Source: Aureobasidium sp. EXF-3400 (taxonomy: Eukaryota > Ascomycota > Dothideomycetes > Dothideales > Saccotheciaceae). From it: DNA of 37,573 bases. The position numbers were made by a program, and so were the translations under genes. Numbering within the stretch: the first letter of the stretch is position 1; the number at the start of each line of letters is the position of its first letter. Shown here piece after piece: positions 11,001-20,091 of the stretch. The stretch lies in assembly GCA_024195585.1 (NCBI GenBank), contig SWBL01000420.1, positions 1 to 37,573 on the forward strand, written 5' to 3'. The notes under the pieces were generated by a model that made no database searches, was not told the origin of the DNA, and saw nothing but the letters and a program-made list of their open reading frames with translations.

Positions 11001-12062
11001 TCACCAACAAGCGAGTTGTGGGCACCAGCAAGGAAGGGGTAGAACTCGGCAGGGATATCCTTCAGGCGGAGGTTGATGGATGAAGTGCGCTCGTTGACAA
11101 TCTTCTCAATCTCTTGACGGGCCATCTCGGCAGCAACAGCGTCACCCTCAATAAGGACGTCGATGGTGGCAGAGTCGTCATCTTCAGGGGTATCGTTGTC
11201 GTCCTGGCGGGGAACCTGGATCTTGGCGCCAGTCTTTTGGCTGAGAGCAGTGATGTTGGCGCCACCACGGCCGATGATGTGAGGACGGACGGAGAGTGGT
11301 ACGGGAACCTTGACGCTTTGCTGCTTGTTGTTAGCACTGACAGATGTATATCGAGGTCAAGCGATGACTTACTCTGGAGCCGAGCTGGCGAGCGACCTCC
11401 TTCAGAGTCTCACGGACATCGTTGGGAGTAGAACCGGTGGCTCTGAAAGCGTAGGAACCGCCTGCACCTTGGCTCATCTCAACCTTGGCCTTTGAGCGCT
11501 TGTTGATGTCGCGGAGGATCTCGGAGACAGGCTTCTTCAAATCCTTTGATTGGGCGAGCTGGGAAGGAGCGAAGGAGATGGCCTCAGTGTGACGACCTGG
11601 AAGAGAGACACCACGGAAACCAGCGGTGGAAGCGGGAGTAGCAAGGCCCGAGGCAGGGGTGGAGCTGCGCGAAGGGGCGTTGTTGGCGACCTGACCATTG
11701 TGAAGACCATTGGCGTTGGCGACAGCGGCAGGCTTCTTGGACCATGGCGAAGGGCCGGCAGAAGAGCGAGGCTTAGAGGCACCGAGCGAGGGGAACAGCT
11801 CCTCGGATTGAGTGTCGAGGACCGAAGACTTCTTAGGGGCAGGAGCGGGAGCGGACTCGGGAGCGGGGGTAGGGGCGGCAGTCGAGGGACCAGCCGACGA
11901 CGAAGCAGTAGCAGAGGCAGAAGGAGGAGGGTGGACAATGTCCTCCTCGTCAACAACCTCCTCAACTGTGGGCTTGTGGTCGTCGTGCTTCTCGGCCAGA
12001 CGCTGGGCGGGCGTCAGGTTGTCGGCAGAAGAGCCAGAGAGGGTGGGAGCCTCAGAAGCCAT
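8090..12062 (-). CDS. scp160: Vigilin/Scp160-type multi-KH RNA-binding protein
   Basis: Two exons, 11373-12062 and 8090-11320, with a 52-nt intron (11321-11372; GTAAGT donor, GCTAAC branch, CAG acceptor) give about 1306 residues. Yeast Scp160 is about 1,220. The first 200 residues are low-complexity Ala/Pro/Ser. From about residue 240 there is a long series of KH domains. At least eight keep a G-x-x-G loop (G-R-G-G, G-D-R-G, G-K-K-G, G-T-K-G, G-S-G-G, G-G-G-G, G-R-G-G, G-P-Q-G), and others are degenerate, as is usual for vigilins. The family binds many mRNAs on polysomes and at the ER and affects translation and ploidy control. The last KH domain, with G-P-Q-G-S-T-I-N-D-I, is well conserved and close to the C-terminus. 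The N-terminus contains a PAM2-like segment (residues about 80-94). Identification of the family is strong; the symbol follows the yeast orthologue. Confidence 0.93.
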
Positions 12063-12889
12063 GATGATACCAGTTCCGATAAGAAAACCGTCGAAGATGC
12101 TGCAAGGTGCGTGTCAGAGGGCGGGCTTTGTGAGCGTTGGTAGAGGCACGGGGATGCACCTACAGCTGAAACCGTTACTGACGAGCGGCTCAACCAAGTG
12201 TGAGAGGCAGGATTAGAATCTGTGCTTGTGTTAGGAGGCTGCTCGATGGATTCTGCAAAGAGGACTCACATGAGATTGGACGTCGTGCGATGACTAGAGG
12301 TGACAAAAGCTAAAAGGAGAGACTCGAATCGTCTCTAAAGTTACCTAGGAGACATCTGGCTGGAGCTTCCTTCCTTCCCCACAATCACGAATGAGCCTCG
12401 ACAGCCGCCAAGATTTGGAGGACACCTGGCGGTGCTACATTCTGCGCCCTTCTGGTATTCTTCATCATGTCTTGCAACAACTCGAAGCTGTTCATCTCTG
12501 CTTTTCTTCTCCCTCGTTCTCTGTGACCCTCGACAAAAGCTTCTTGTCCAGCCCCGAGATTCTGCTGACAGGGATGAGGAGCGGCAACTCATCGACTCTC
12601 TATGGGCACACATTCCACTTCTGAACACAGTTTTGCCTTTTGACCGCATACAACTTGCTCTTTGCTACAGTCGGATTACAGTTGGAGTTACAGACTTTAT
12701 GTACCCTAGACATGCGGCAACACTCGTAACTTCTGATTGACTTGCTCTCCCGACTGCCTTATCAAACAATGCTTTCATGTGCTGAGCAGAGACAATTCTG
12801 CTCCACCTACCCCAAACGCGCGGCGAACCCTCACAACGTCCCTAATTCTGCGACTTCGCTCTTTTCTTCATCGCCAAAGGTGTTCCAAC

Positions 12890-13075
12890 ATGAACAATTA
12901 CAACTATAGTCCACCCGAGCGACTTTCAACTTCCAGCTCGTTCGTTTGGAGCAATCTCGAGGAGCGCCAGGACTTTTCAACATTTGGCGATTTTGTCTTT
13001 GTGAACGCCCCTGAAAGTCTACTTCCTGTGCATCGTCCAACTTTTGCGCCTTTTATGGAGTCAAGCCCAGGTTAA
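12890..13075 (+). CDS. Possible small protein of 61 residues, unknown
   Basis: ATG at 12890 to a TAA at 13073-13075 encodes 61 residues rich in Ser, Pro, Phe and Asn, with no signal peptide or membrane segment. It lies alone in an intergenic region, with in-frame open sequence upstream but no upstream ATG that fits better. No family was recognised. It is listed because its composition looks more protein-like than neighbouring open frames. It may equally be chance. Confidence 0.2.
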   Translation: MNNYNYSPPERLSTSSSFVWSNLEERQDFSTFGDFVFVNAPESLLPVHRPTFAPFMESSPG

Positions 13076-13275
13076 AGAAAAAGCATAGCGGGCTATTTCC
13101 TATACGACTATGATATCAGCTATTTGGGGTTGATCTGCAATGCACTTGAGAATCATATCGACGGCCTTACTGGATCTGGTCAAGCAGACTCGTCGTAGGG
13201 CCGTGAAGGTTGCTTTCGAAGGGATTTATCCTCTTCCCAGTCTCTACGGGACCACATCCTACTTTGTACGCGCAA

Positions 13276-13313
13276 TGAGTGGTACTCCGAGCCCCTCATC
13301 GATGCCTCGATAC
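13276..13313. repeat. Imperfect 38-bp direct repeat, copy 1
   Basis: Begins TGAGTGGTACTCCGA and ends in CGATAC. It matches copy 2 at 13373-13410 at 32 of 38 positions by eye, and most differences are transitions. The copies are spaced 97 bases start to start. No open frame or element is obviously associated. Confidence 0.75.
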
Positions 13314-13372
13314 AATATGACGTTCATTCTCTTCTAAATTTTACTGGATATCATTCTGCTATATACGCCCGG

Positions 13373-13410
13373 TGAGTGGTACTCCGAAATCCTCATCGGT
13401 GCTTCGGTAC
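13373..13410. repeat. Imperfect 38-bp direct repeat, copy 2
   Basis: Second copy of the repeat at 13276-13313, with the same first 15 bases and the same CCTCATCG block in the middle. Copy 2 has G where copy 1 has A at two sites and T where it has C at one. It could be a remnant of a local duplication. Confidence 0.75.
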
Positions 13411-13773
13411 GACAAGCCGGACCTGAATTGCACATCGATATTCTAGAAGTACTTTCCAACCGCTTGCACAGTAATGGCTGCCAGCTGACTTTTCAAGCAA
13501 AAGGCGAAGCTGGGACAGACGAACTTGGAGCAACATAGCTGTTTTGAAAAACACCTAGCAACGAAGATGTGGTGTGGCCAGGGATGCGAAGCAGCCGCTC
13601 GTGAGGGGATGTGATCTTTCTTGGTCTGTACATCTCGACAGGTAGAAAAGTGAGGGCTATGCACGAGAAGATAGAAGAACAATTGGCGGCAACTGGCGGG
13701 AGAGAAGACGAATAAACTTCGTACAGTACGCGAAATTATCGGGCGAGGAAGCTATTCAGCCAGTATGTTTTTG

Positions 13774-13786
13774 AAAAAAGAAAAAA
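13774..13786 (-). terminator. RNA polymerase III terminator of the tRNA gene
   Basis: On the minus strand two runs of six T separated by one C follow the mature 3' end of the tRNA by about 9 bases. A run of four or more T is the standard RNA polymerase III stop, so this supports the tRNA gene being transcribed from the minus strand. Confidence 0.75.
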
Positions 13787-13806
13787 GTGCTAAACGCAGC
13801 AAGTGA

Positions 13807-13815
13807 GATTCGAAC
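13807..13815 (-). promoter_or_regulatory. RNA polymerase III B box
   Basis: Minus-strand GTTCGAATC matches the consensus GWTCRANNC at every position and lies in the T arm of the tRNA gene. Confidence 0.8.
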
Positions 13816-13929
13816 TCACGTTTCTACACTCCAGCGTGCTCCAATGATCTCCGACGCGAATGCGCCAGAAGATGAGTCACACTGTCATGCTTGTGTTTGC
13901 AAGACAATGATATCTGTGTAGCGTCTTAA

Positions 13930-13940
13930 CCTCTAGACCA
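13930..13940 (-). promoter_or_regulatory. RNA polymerase III A box
   Basis: Minus-strand TGGTCTAGAGG matches the consensus TRGYNNARNNG at every position and lies in the D arm of the tRNA gene. Confidence 0.75.
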
Positions 13941-13947
13941 TCGCTGC

Positions 13948-14718
13948 TTTTGTTGGAAACTAATTCAATTTTAACAAATTATGAGTGGCCAAAGGAGTCG
14001 TAAGGTCGTATGTTCGATCCTTCGATGAGACGAAAAGGATGATTTGCGCCTGCTGTATGTGAGAGGCAGAGCCAATGAAAAAAGAAATGCAGCGAGTGAT
14101 GGTTTTCGTTGGGAGGCCTGTATACAGGGGAATCCTGAAGCCTTGGTCCTTCGCATCTGGCCAGCCGTCTCGGCGACACTTCCTAGACGGAGGCCCATCT
14201 TCGAGACTTGGAGAGCGGATAACGGTTGAAGCTGTGACCCGTCATCCTTGACGAACGGCATATCGGTAGGTAATTTATCACCAATCATCAACACTTGACT
14301 CACACATCGCAGTTGGATTAACTCTTCGACGATCCCTCTTCCCCGATAAGAAGTTGCATCGGTTCGCCTATGGATGAACGCGAGTTGGGCGGGTGGGCGG
14401 GTGTTTTTCATGGAAAAGAAACATTTCGAAATGGAACATTGCAATGTGTGTAAGGTGGACAGCCGGGTGGGGAGCAAGGCCGGTTCGCTTGGTTGTATAG
14501 CCAAAATCATCACACGATGGATTTATACCTCTCGACCACTGTTCGTATGCTGTTCCAATGGCCTTTTCCAGTCAAGGCAGAACTCGGTATCTAAATTTAT
14601 GAAAGCGCCAAGGTCATCACTGGTATTACAATGTCAATCATGACAAAAACTTGGTATCATTGCTCAACTCCAAGAACATCACCAAGTCTACATAACCTCC
14701 GGTCCGAATAATAGTCAT
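13948..14718. other. Intergenic stretch downstream of the helicase
   Basis: About 770 bases. The minus-strand frame 13971-14513 is open but has no recognisable motif. I looked here for the missing second half of the helicase and saw no Q-Y-R-M or other SF1 motif IV-VI. No other feature was recognised. Confidence 0.45.
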
Positions 14719-17412
14719 CTATCGCTTCTTCTTCAGCTGGACGTAGCCGATTCCGCGCTCTTTGAATTCACCCTTCTTGATCTTCTCGAGAAGCGATAAC
14801 TCGTGCAGGCGGCCAAACTCGTTCTGTGATCTGCCGGGGAACTCTGGACGTCCTTGTGCCGGATCACCAGCGAGGATCATGTGCTTCGTGAAATCAAGGT
14901 TGGGCGCGATGAGGGTCATCTGCTCAGGAATCGACGCCATGCCGACCTCATTGATGACGGCGAGGTGGGCTTTGAAAAATGGGCACAGCTTGTCATCTCC
15001 AGCGCTGTCGAGGGTCACGAATACGATGTCGACCTGATCGTAGAAGAGGGGAAGCAGTATGTCTTCCATTTTCTTCTTCATATCGCGAGCATCCGACTTA
15101 TCTTCTTCCCTCACGTCCTTGCCGAGAGCGTGACAGGCCTTCAGCCACTTGGCAGCGGCGTCCTCGAGATAAATGTTCTTGGTCGTGCTCCAGAGATCGT
15201 GAATCCATTCACTGAGCCTTGCGTCACTGCAGCGATCGGCGAGTTTGTCAGAGACTTTGCGGCTCTTCACCCAGTCGTCCGCCATTTCGTGAAAGCCTAC
15301 GCCTAAGTTCTCGGGCATGTCCTTCTTGTCTTCGTTGTTCTCGCTGTCTATAGTGACATTGTCTCCAGCTAGGGGCACTGCTTTTGACTGTGCACTACCA
15401 TCAAAGCGAACGACGTTGATACCTTCGCTATTCTGGACAAAGCGCAAGCACAGCTGGTCGACAGCATAGTTGGTCGGAGCTGCCACCATGACCTTGATCT
15501 TTTCATTCGGTCTGTAACGCTTGTTGGTGAGGACGTAGGCCCTGATGACGGCGCAGAGAACTTCGCTCTTGCCCGTGCCTCGAGGACCAACCAGTGTTGA
15601 GATGCCGGACTGATCTTGCAAAAAGTGGTGGACGAACTGCATTTGCTCCTCATTGAGATTGCACTTCTGGCAGAGGTCGATGAAGGCATCCTTCTGCGGG
15701 GCATACATGTCCTTGAGCCACAGGTTCGTTATTCCTGACTGAGGCTCATTACTGAAAGCAAGATAACCGATGTCAGGTCCCTGTCTTTGTTCGTAGTCGA
15801 GGTGACTGAGCGACAGGCGCATGGCAGCTTCTTGGCGAGTGAGGACAACATTGGACGAGGTAACCGTGATCGAGATTCGCTGGGCAGTGTTGGGCAAGGT
15901 CACGTCTGGTTTGCCTTGAACGTACATGGTGAATGTGGCGTTGCTCTTCCACATGTTGGGTGCAACAATGCCCTTGTACTGGTTTGGAGCAAATTTGCCG
16001 TTCTTGACAACTCTCACTTCTACTGTGGTTCCGGGGTCAGGACGCATGTCATCCACGTTGACACTTGGTGAAGAAAAGCTGTTATAGACTTCGACCTCGA
16101 AAGCGCCTCGGTCGGCGCGGCTCTGCTTGAATTTCGCCAGGGTGATTCCAGCTTGTTTCTCGAGGGCGTTTGCCAGCGTCACATTCTTCGTATCACGAGT
16201 GCGGCCGAGTGACATTCTCCAGGCAGAGTTGCTGATCGTAGGACTGGACCAGACGTTACAATCAGGGAACCCACCCCACTTGACAGGAATTGCCTTGATG
16301 ATCTGATTATTGTGCCAGATTGGCCACCAGTGGGTAACCAGCCAGCGGGGCGGGCTCGACTCCACGCCTTGGAAGTTGAACTGACGAGCCCGAAGAGGAG
16401 TTGTGGAGTTGGTCAAAGAATAGAACCAGAAGTCGCCGTATTCCTTTGCTGTCTCCATTAGAGCGGTGAAGTATTCGCAAGTCTTCTTCGTGAGTTCGAC
16501 ATCTTCGGTTTTGGGGACATGGTGGATGGCGATGTCGTGAGCACGGTCAATGTGTGCAACGACTTTCTCCCACTCTTCGCATGGCTGGTTAGTGAACACT
16601 TTGTCGCGTACAGACTGGATCTCAGCGCGGGAAAGGCCAGCCCACTTGACGGCTTTGCCAGCGCGGTCGACCTTCAGGATCTTTTGCATGAGCCTTCCTT
16701 TCTGGGCGTGTTCGGAAAGACTGGTGCCTGGTGGAATATATTGGGCCTTGAGATTGAATCCAACGTTCATCTCGAATGAGTTCTGCTCCTTGCTACCCTG
16801 CTTGTTGAGGTGGCTGCCGAAGATTCGAGCTTCGATGTTGGGCTTGTCGTTACCTCTGCTGATCAGGATTGAGATCGAGGGGTACTGTGTTTGGTCGTTC
16901 ACCCAAGTCTTGATGAGCGGTTTCTCCCCCTCGGTCTTCTTGTCGAAGTCGAGGTTGTCAACAAGGGCCTCTGGTATTGCCCCTTGGTAAACAACAGTGG
17001 TGAGGGAACAGTTCACTATGTTCTTTTTACTTGTTTGCTTGTTGATATCTGTGCCGAAATGAGCTCCGTCCCTTCCAGAATAACGCTCGTGGATGATGGA
17101 AGGAACGATCTCGTAAGCTGGGTGGACTTCCTTGAACCGGAGGTGCTCCGGAAGTTGCTTGATGAGGATGGCCTTGCGAATGGGCTCGATGATCTTGCCT
17201 TCTTCAAAAGCCTTTTCTTCGATCTTCTTCAGCTGCTTCTGAACGAGGGGGCCTGCCTCTACTTGCTCGCCAAGGTCGAAGATTTCGGGGTCAAGATGCT
17301 GTTCTTCATTAACAGAAATCTCCCTTGCCCAGATTTCCCTGCCAGCGTCTCTGGCTCTCTGGCGCGCCAGCTCGGCGTCCAGGCGTCGAGCCGCCATCTC
17401 GTTAGCAGACAT
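14719..17412 (-). CDS. UPF1-like superfamily 1 helicase, single RecA domain (C-terminally short)
   Basis: Single-exon frame of 897 residues starting at the ATG 17410-17412. The N-terminal 590 residues are family-specific and unrecognised, with a charged Arg/Glu helix at 7-30. An SF1 core begins with a Q-type segment (N-L-N-E-E-Q) and Walker A G-P-R-G-T-G-K-S near residue 610. Motif Ia (A-A-P-T-N-Y-A-V-D) follows. Motif II near 820 reads N-E-V-G instead of the usual D-E-A-x, and motif III near 849 reads G-D-P-A-Q-G instead of G-D-x-x-Q-L. The protein ends about 40 residues later in a Lys/Arg tail. SF1B helicases normally continue here into Q-Y-R-M-H and a second RecA domain. So motifs IV-VI, including the arginine finger, are missing and the motif II aspartate is lost. 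ATP binding is plausible; helicase activity is doubtful. A truncated pseudogene or an adaptor-type ATPase are both possible. Confidence 0.82.
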   Translation of the reverse strand: MSANEMAARRLDAELARQRARDAGREIWAREISVNEEQHLDPEIFDLGEQVEAGPLVQKQLKKIEEKAFEEGKIIEPIRKAILIKQLPEHLRFKEVHPAYEIVPSIIHERYSGRDGAHFGTDINKQTSKKNIVNCSLTTVVYQGAIPEALVDNLDFDKKTEGEKPLIKTWVNDQTQYPSISILISRGNDKPNIEARIFGSHLNKQGSKEQNSFEMNVGFNLKAQYIPPGTSLSEHAQKGRLMQKILKVDRAGKAVKWAGLSRAEIQSVRDKVFTNQPCEEWEKVVAHIDRAHDIAIHHVPKTEDVELTKKTCEYFTALMETAKEYGDFWFYSLTNSTTPLRARQFNFQGVESSPPRWLVTHWWPIWHNNQIIKAIPVKWGGFPDCNVWSSPTISNSAWRMSLGRTRDTKNVTLANALEKQAGITLAKFKQSRADRGAFEVEVYNSFSSPSVNVDDMRPDPGTTVEVRVVKNGKFAPNQYKGIVAPNMWKSNATFTMYVQGKPDVTLPNTAQRISITVTSSNVVLTRQEAAMRLSLSHLDYEQRQGPDIGYLAFSNEPQSGITNLWLKDMYAPQKDAFIDLCQKCNLNEEQMQFVHHFLQDQSGISTLVGPRGTGKSEVLCAVIRAYVLTNKRYRPNEKIKVMVAAPTNYAVDQLCLRFVQNSEGINVVRFDGSAQSKAVPLAGDNVTIDSENNEDKKDMPENLGVGFHEMADDWVKSRKVSDKLADRCSDARLSEWIHDLWSTTKNIYLEDAAAKWLKACHALGKDVREEDKSDARDMKKKMEDILLPLFYDQVDIVFVTLDSAGDDKLCPFFKAHLAVINEVGMASIPEQMTLIAPNLDFTKHMILAGDPAQGRPEFPGRSQNEFGRLHELSLLEKIKKGEFKERGIGYVQLKKKR

Positions 17413-17510
17413 GGTGTTGTTGCTGTTGAAGAAGCAGAGAGAAGTGTAGGTGGCAGTGGTGGCAGTGGTGATAGTAAAGGTTGCGTCTGGTCTGTGCTTC
17501 GCTTGTGTCT

Positions 17511-17548
17511 GCGCCTGCTTTCACTCCACTGCGCGCCTGCTTTCACTC
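17511..17548. repeat. Short direct repeat in the helicase leader
   Basis: The 16-mer CGCCTGCTTTCACTCC occurs at 17511-17526 and again at 17533-17548. It lies about 100 bases upstream of the helicase ATG, in its presumed 5' leader or promoter. Immediately nearer the start, at about 17448-17472, a GTGGCAG-like motif is also iterated. Confidence 0.7.
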
Positions 17549-17601
17549 CGCTCCGTGCGTCAAGCTCTCAATGCCTAAAACGAGTCTCCCAAGGCACTCG
17601 G

Positions 17602-18144
17602 CTAAGGCCAACTTGACATCTGGTTTGGTCTCTTATTCATGGATTTCAACATGACGCTGTCCAATCTTGCAACAAGAAGGGAGTCCGGTATAACATGATC
17701 TTCGTCCCATCTCCTCTCTTTCTTCCTCTTCCCCTTTCCTTCTTCCTCTTCTTCTGCTGTTTCTTCTGCTTCAATGCTTTTTCTGCTGCTGAGAAGCATA
17801 ATGCTCGAATAGTACTGCCTAGCCACCGTTATTGCGGTACTGCGATCTGAGTCTTTTGATAGCATGTAGACAAGCATCCCTAGTTGTGGACTTAGCAATG
17901 TACTTTTCGGGCTGAAGTTAGGAAGATCTTCCTGCTGATTTCGAGCGCGCAAGGAGTTATTGTTGTCTGTTGGTTTGAAACGGCTCGAAGTTTGCGTTAG
18001 TGATAGTGCTTGTCCGTTTCTTCTTTCGTGGACTGACTGCAGTACGCGAGTCTTTGGTTTGGCTGCTGGTTCTTCAATGGCCAGCTTCGATACGTTTGAG
18101 CCTAAACTCCAGAAGACATCCTTTCCTAGTGATTGGGTCAACAT
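17602..18144 (-). CDS. Hypothetical protein, weak support
   Basis: Open frame of 180 residues from the ATG at 18142-18144; the frame is open further upstream but without an earlier ATG. The sequence is Ser-rich with a central Y-Y-S-S-I-M-L-L segment. A strongly charged stretch (Glu run then Lys/Arg) lies near residues 125-150. No signal peptide, membrane segment or known domain was recognised. It is oriented like the helicase and lies upstream of it. It may be an exon of a longer gene or chance. Confidence 0.25.
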   Translation of the reverse strand: MLTQSLGKDVFWSLGSNVSKLAIEEPAAKPKTRVLQSVHERRNGQALSLTQTSSRFKPTDNNNSLRARNQQEDLPNFSPKSTLLSPQLGMLVYMLSKDSDRSTAITVARQYYSSIMLLSSRKSIEAEETAEEEEEGKGKRKKERRWDEDHVIPDSLLVARLDSVMLKSMNKRPNQMSSWP

Positions 18145-20091
18145 ATCATTATGTTTGATAGTAGGACTTGAGAAAGCTTGTGACCCTCTTGCAGACCTCG
18201 CTTCCACTCTACAAAGCTACAAGCACCATATCTGAATGAGGTGCTATCGATGTTTGAGAACTCGCTATTTTGGAATATTGAGAAAGTCCCGTGAGGGCTT
18301 TGAAATTGGTGTGCTTGAGCTTGTTTATACAAACACTCATTGTGACCCTAGACAGCAAGCACGACAAGAAGGAGGCTTTGACAACAGACTTGTCTTGGTG
18401 AAATAAGTAGATCATGCAGGACAAGATTCAGGCGAGATGTGTGGCCGAGGCGGTGGATAGCATCATCTTCATAGTAGATAGAATGCTTACGGATTAGGCA
18501 GTTGCTCAACCATATTGCGTGGCCGCATTTGTCGGTCGTTACAAACCTGGTCATGAATGCAACCACAAGTCAGAGCTAGACGACGCGGTCTACTGTAAGC
18601 CATGCATGCTTCTTTGCTCTTTAGTCGAACATTGAGGTTGATCAGCAAAGCGGTGTGCTCGGTTAGGACGCATGAACGAGCCGGACAGAGCCGCTTAAGC
18701 AGTTGCTATCAATGCTTCTTTGTTCTTGCCTGGGGGACTTTCCTATCTCGAACTCGCCAATAGGCCTGCAGCATTTGCTTATACAATCTTGACATCTGCC
18801 GAACGGACCGAGGTTCGAGCAGCTGGGCGCAGTCGTTCGAATACAACGTATCCTCGTTTGTCGTAAAAGTGTGCCTGAGTCGGGTTGGCCGGTCATGCTG
18901 GTTAAAGTGATGGAAATAACATGGAACTCTACGGCTCCACTGACGTGGCCTTCCATGCACATCAAACATGCAGCATGCCAGAAAAAGGAAATGAACGGCA
19001 TGCCATCGCTTTTGCTTTCCTCACGCCAAGTCGGTGACGATTGCTACCTCAGCCACAGATATATATCGTCATATCTCCTTCTGTGGCTTAGTGGAGTGTG
19101 GCTTACTTCGTCTGAGGGACCAGATGTGCTGCGCTGTAGAAGCATGCAGGAACTAGATAAGGATAAAATGAAAGGCGCTTTTGTTCTGGTGAGCTGGCTT
19201 GCAGCTTAATCTAAATCCAAGAAGTACCTTAAAGTCGTTCGGTGCAAGCGAATGTACTGGAGCACAAGGTCAAGTCCGAGATTCGTGCTGACAGCTGTGC
19301 AGGGTCTTCTGCAGGGTGCAGCCCTATCCGTTCGGACCGTGGGCCCAAACGCTCGATTACCAAGATACGCTTCTCTATGGCTTTCTTTGCCTATCCATAC
19401 GTTCAAGTTGCAACGGACTTAGAGCGTGCTACAAACGACCCAAAGTAGAATATGGTTAGCGAGTACGGGAAAACAGGCTTACGACTCTAGGCACTGAGAG
19501 AGTCGCAAGTGCAGCGGTGACTCTCACAGGTCATGCGGTGTATCACGATGAGTGGACCATCGCAGGCAGCCGGATTGAGAGCAATGCGGCGGACAACATG
19601 AAAGAGAGATATGAGACAGAACTTACAATCCATAGGAATACCAACCACTAGAATCAGGACGGTAAATGCTCTGCGATAGATCACGACCACAAAGCGAGTC
19701 GAAGCAGCATAGATGTAGATATTTTTGGAGGGGATGTGCAGAAGAAGGGAGTACGATGGTCTGGACCGCGGAAGGTGCATCTCTCGGCACGCTCCTTCCT
19801 TGCAGTGGCGCAGCAGTCACACTCGGCCAGGACAACCGATTCCCAAGAAACTGTGACTGGAAGCAGAATCTTGTCTACCACGTATCGAGTATTAAAGCAT
19901 TCCGTCCCTCTCCGAAGTCCTCGAGGAAGCAGACGAGATCCACGAGGAAAAAAGAGGGCGCATTTCAATTACCAATCCAACGAATACTGCGTGACCCATT
20001 CATCGGCAGCTACGACAACGACTTGCTTCTTTTGGCTCGTTTTGGCTCGGGTTGACGTCATATACACGACCCTGAAAGCTAAAGACACACG
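18145..20091. other. Intergenic stretch of about 1.9 kb upstream of the Rpn4-like gene
   Basis: Many short open frames on both strands overlap (18663-19001, 18871-19209, 19666-20055 and others). None shows a domain, a signal sequence or a plausible splice partner. The last several hundred bases are expected to hold the promoter and 5' leader of the zinc-finger gene. The leader contains out-of-frame ATGs, including an open frame from 19736 that overlaps the start at 20092, so an upstream-ORF effect is possible. No transposon structure was recognised. Confidence 0.4.

Larger units (their letters stand above)
12063..13773. other. Intergenic stretch between vigilin and the tRNA gene
   Basis: About 1.7 kb. 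The part nearest 12062 should be the vigilin promoter and leader. One small open frame (12890-13075) is listed separately. An imperfect 38-base direct repeat is present at 13276-13313 and 13373-13410. Other open frames overlap on both strands and show no recognisable motifs. Confidence 0.45.
13796..13947 (-). tRNA. Intron-containing tRNA gene (or tRNA-derived pseudogene), anticodon not assigned
   Basis: On the minus strand the 5' end GCAGCGA pairs with the 3' end TTGCTGC over the full 7-bp acceptor stem. The D stem is GTCT/AGAC with a G-G-containing loop, and the T arm is GTGAG/CTCAC around TTCGAAT. Perfect internal promoters are present: A box TGGTCTAGAGG at 13930-13940 and B box GTTCGAATC at 13807-13815. 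The anticodon stem CTACA/TGTAG is interrupted by a long insertion, giving 152 bases in total, so an intron of roughly 80 bases is implied. The base at position 33, nearly always U, reads as A in this fold, and I cannot name the anticodon with confidence. Either the fold of the anticodon loop is wrong or the gene is atypical or decayed. Confidence 0.7.

Noticed and set aside
10241..11083. 280-residue plus-strand open frame inside the vigilin gene
   Set aside because: It is antisense to strongly conserved KH-domain coding sequence. The long frame is explained by codon bias on the other strand, and it has no motif of its own.
13276..13410. CRISPR-like array
   Set aside because: Only two diverged copies occur, with no regular spacers, and the genome is eukaryotic.
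13971..14513. Minus-strand frame downstream of the helicase as a possible lost C-terminal half
   Set aside because: No SF1 motif IV-VI (Q-Y-R-M-H, G-x-Q-x-x-E, arginine finger) can be read in any frame here.
18145..20091. Possible decayed transposon in the 1.9-kb gene-poor region
   Set aside because: I found no terminal repeats, no integrase, transposase or reverse-transcriptase motif, and no target-site duplication.
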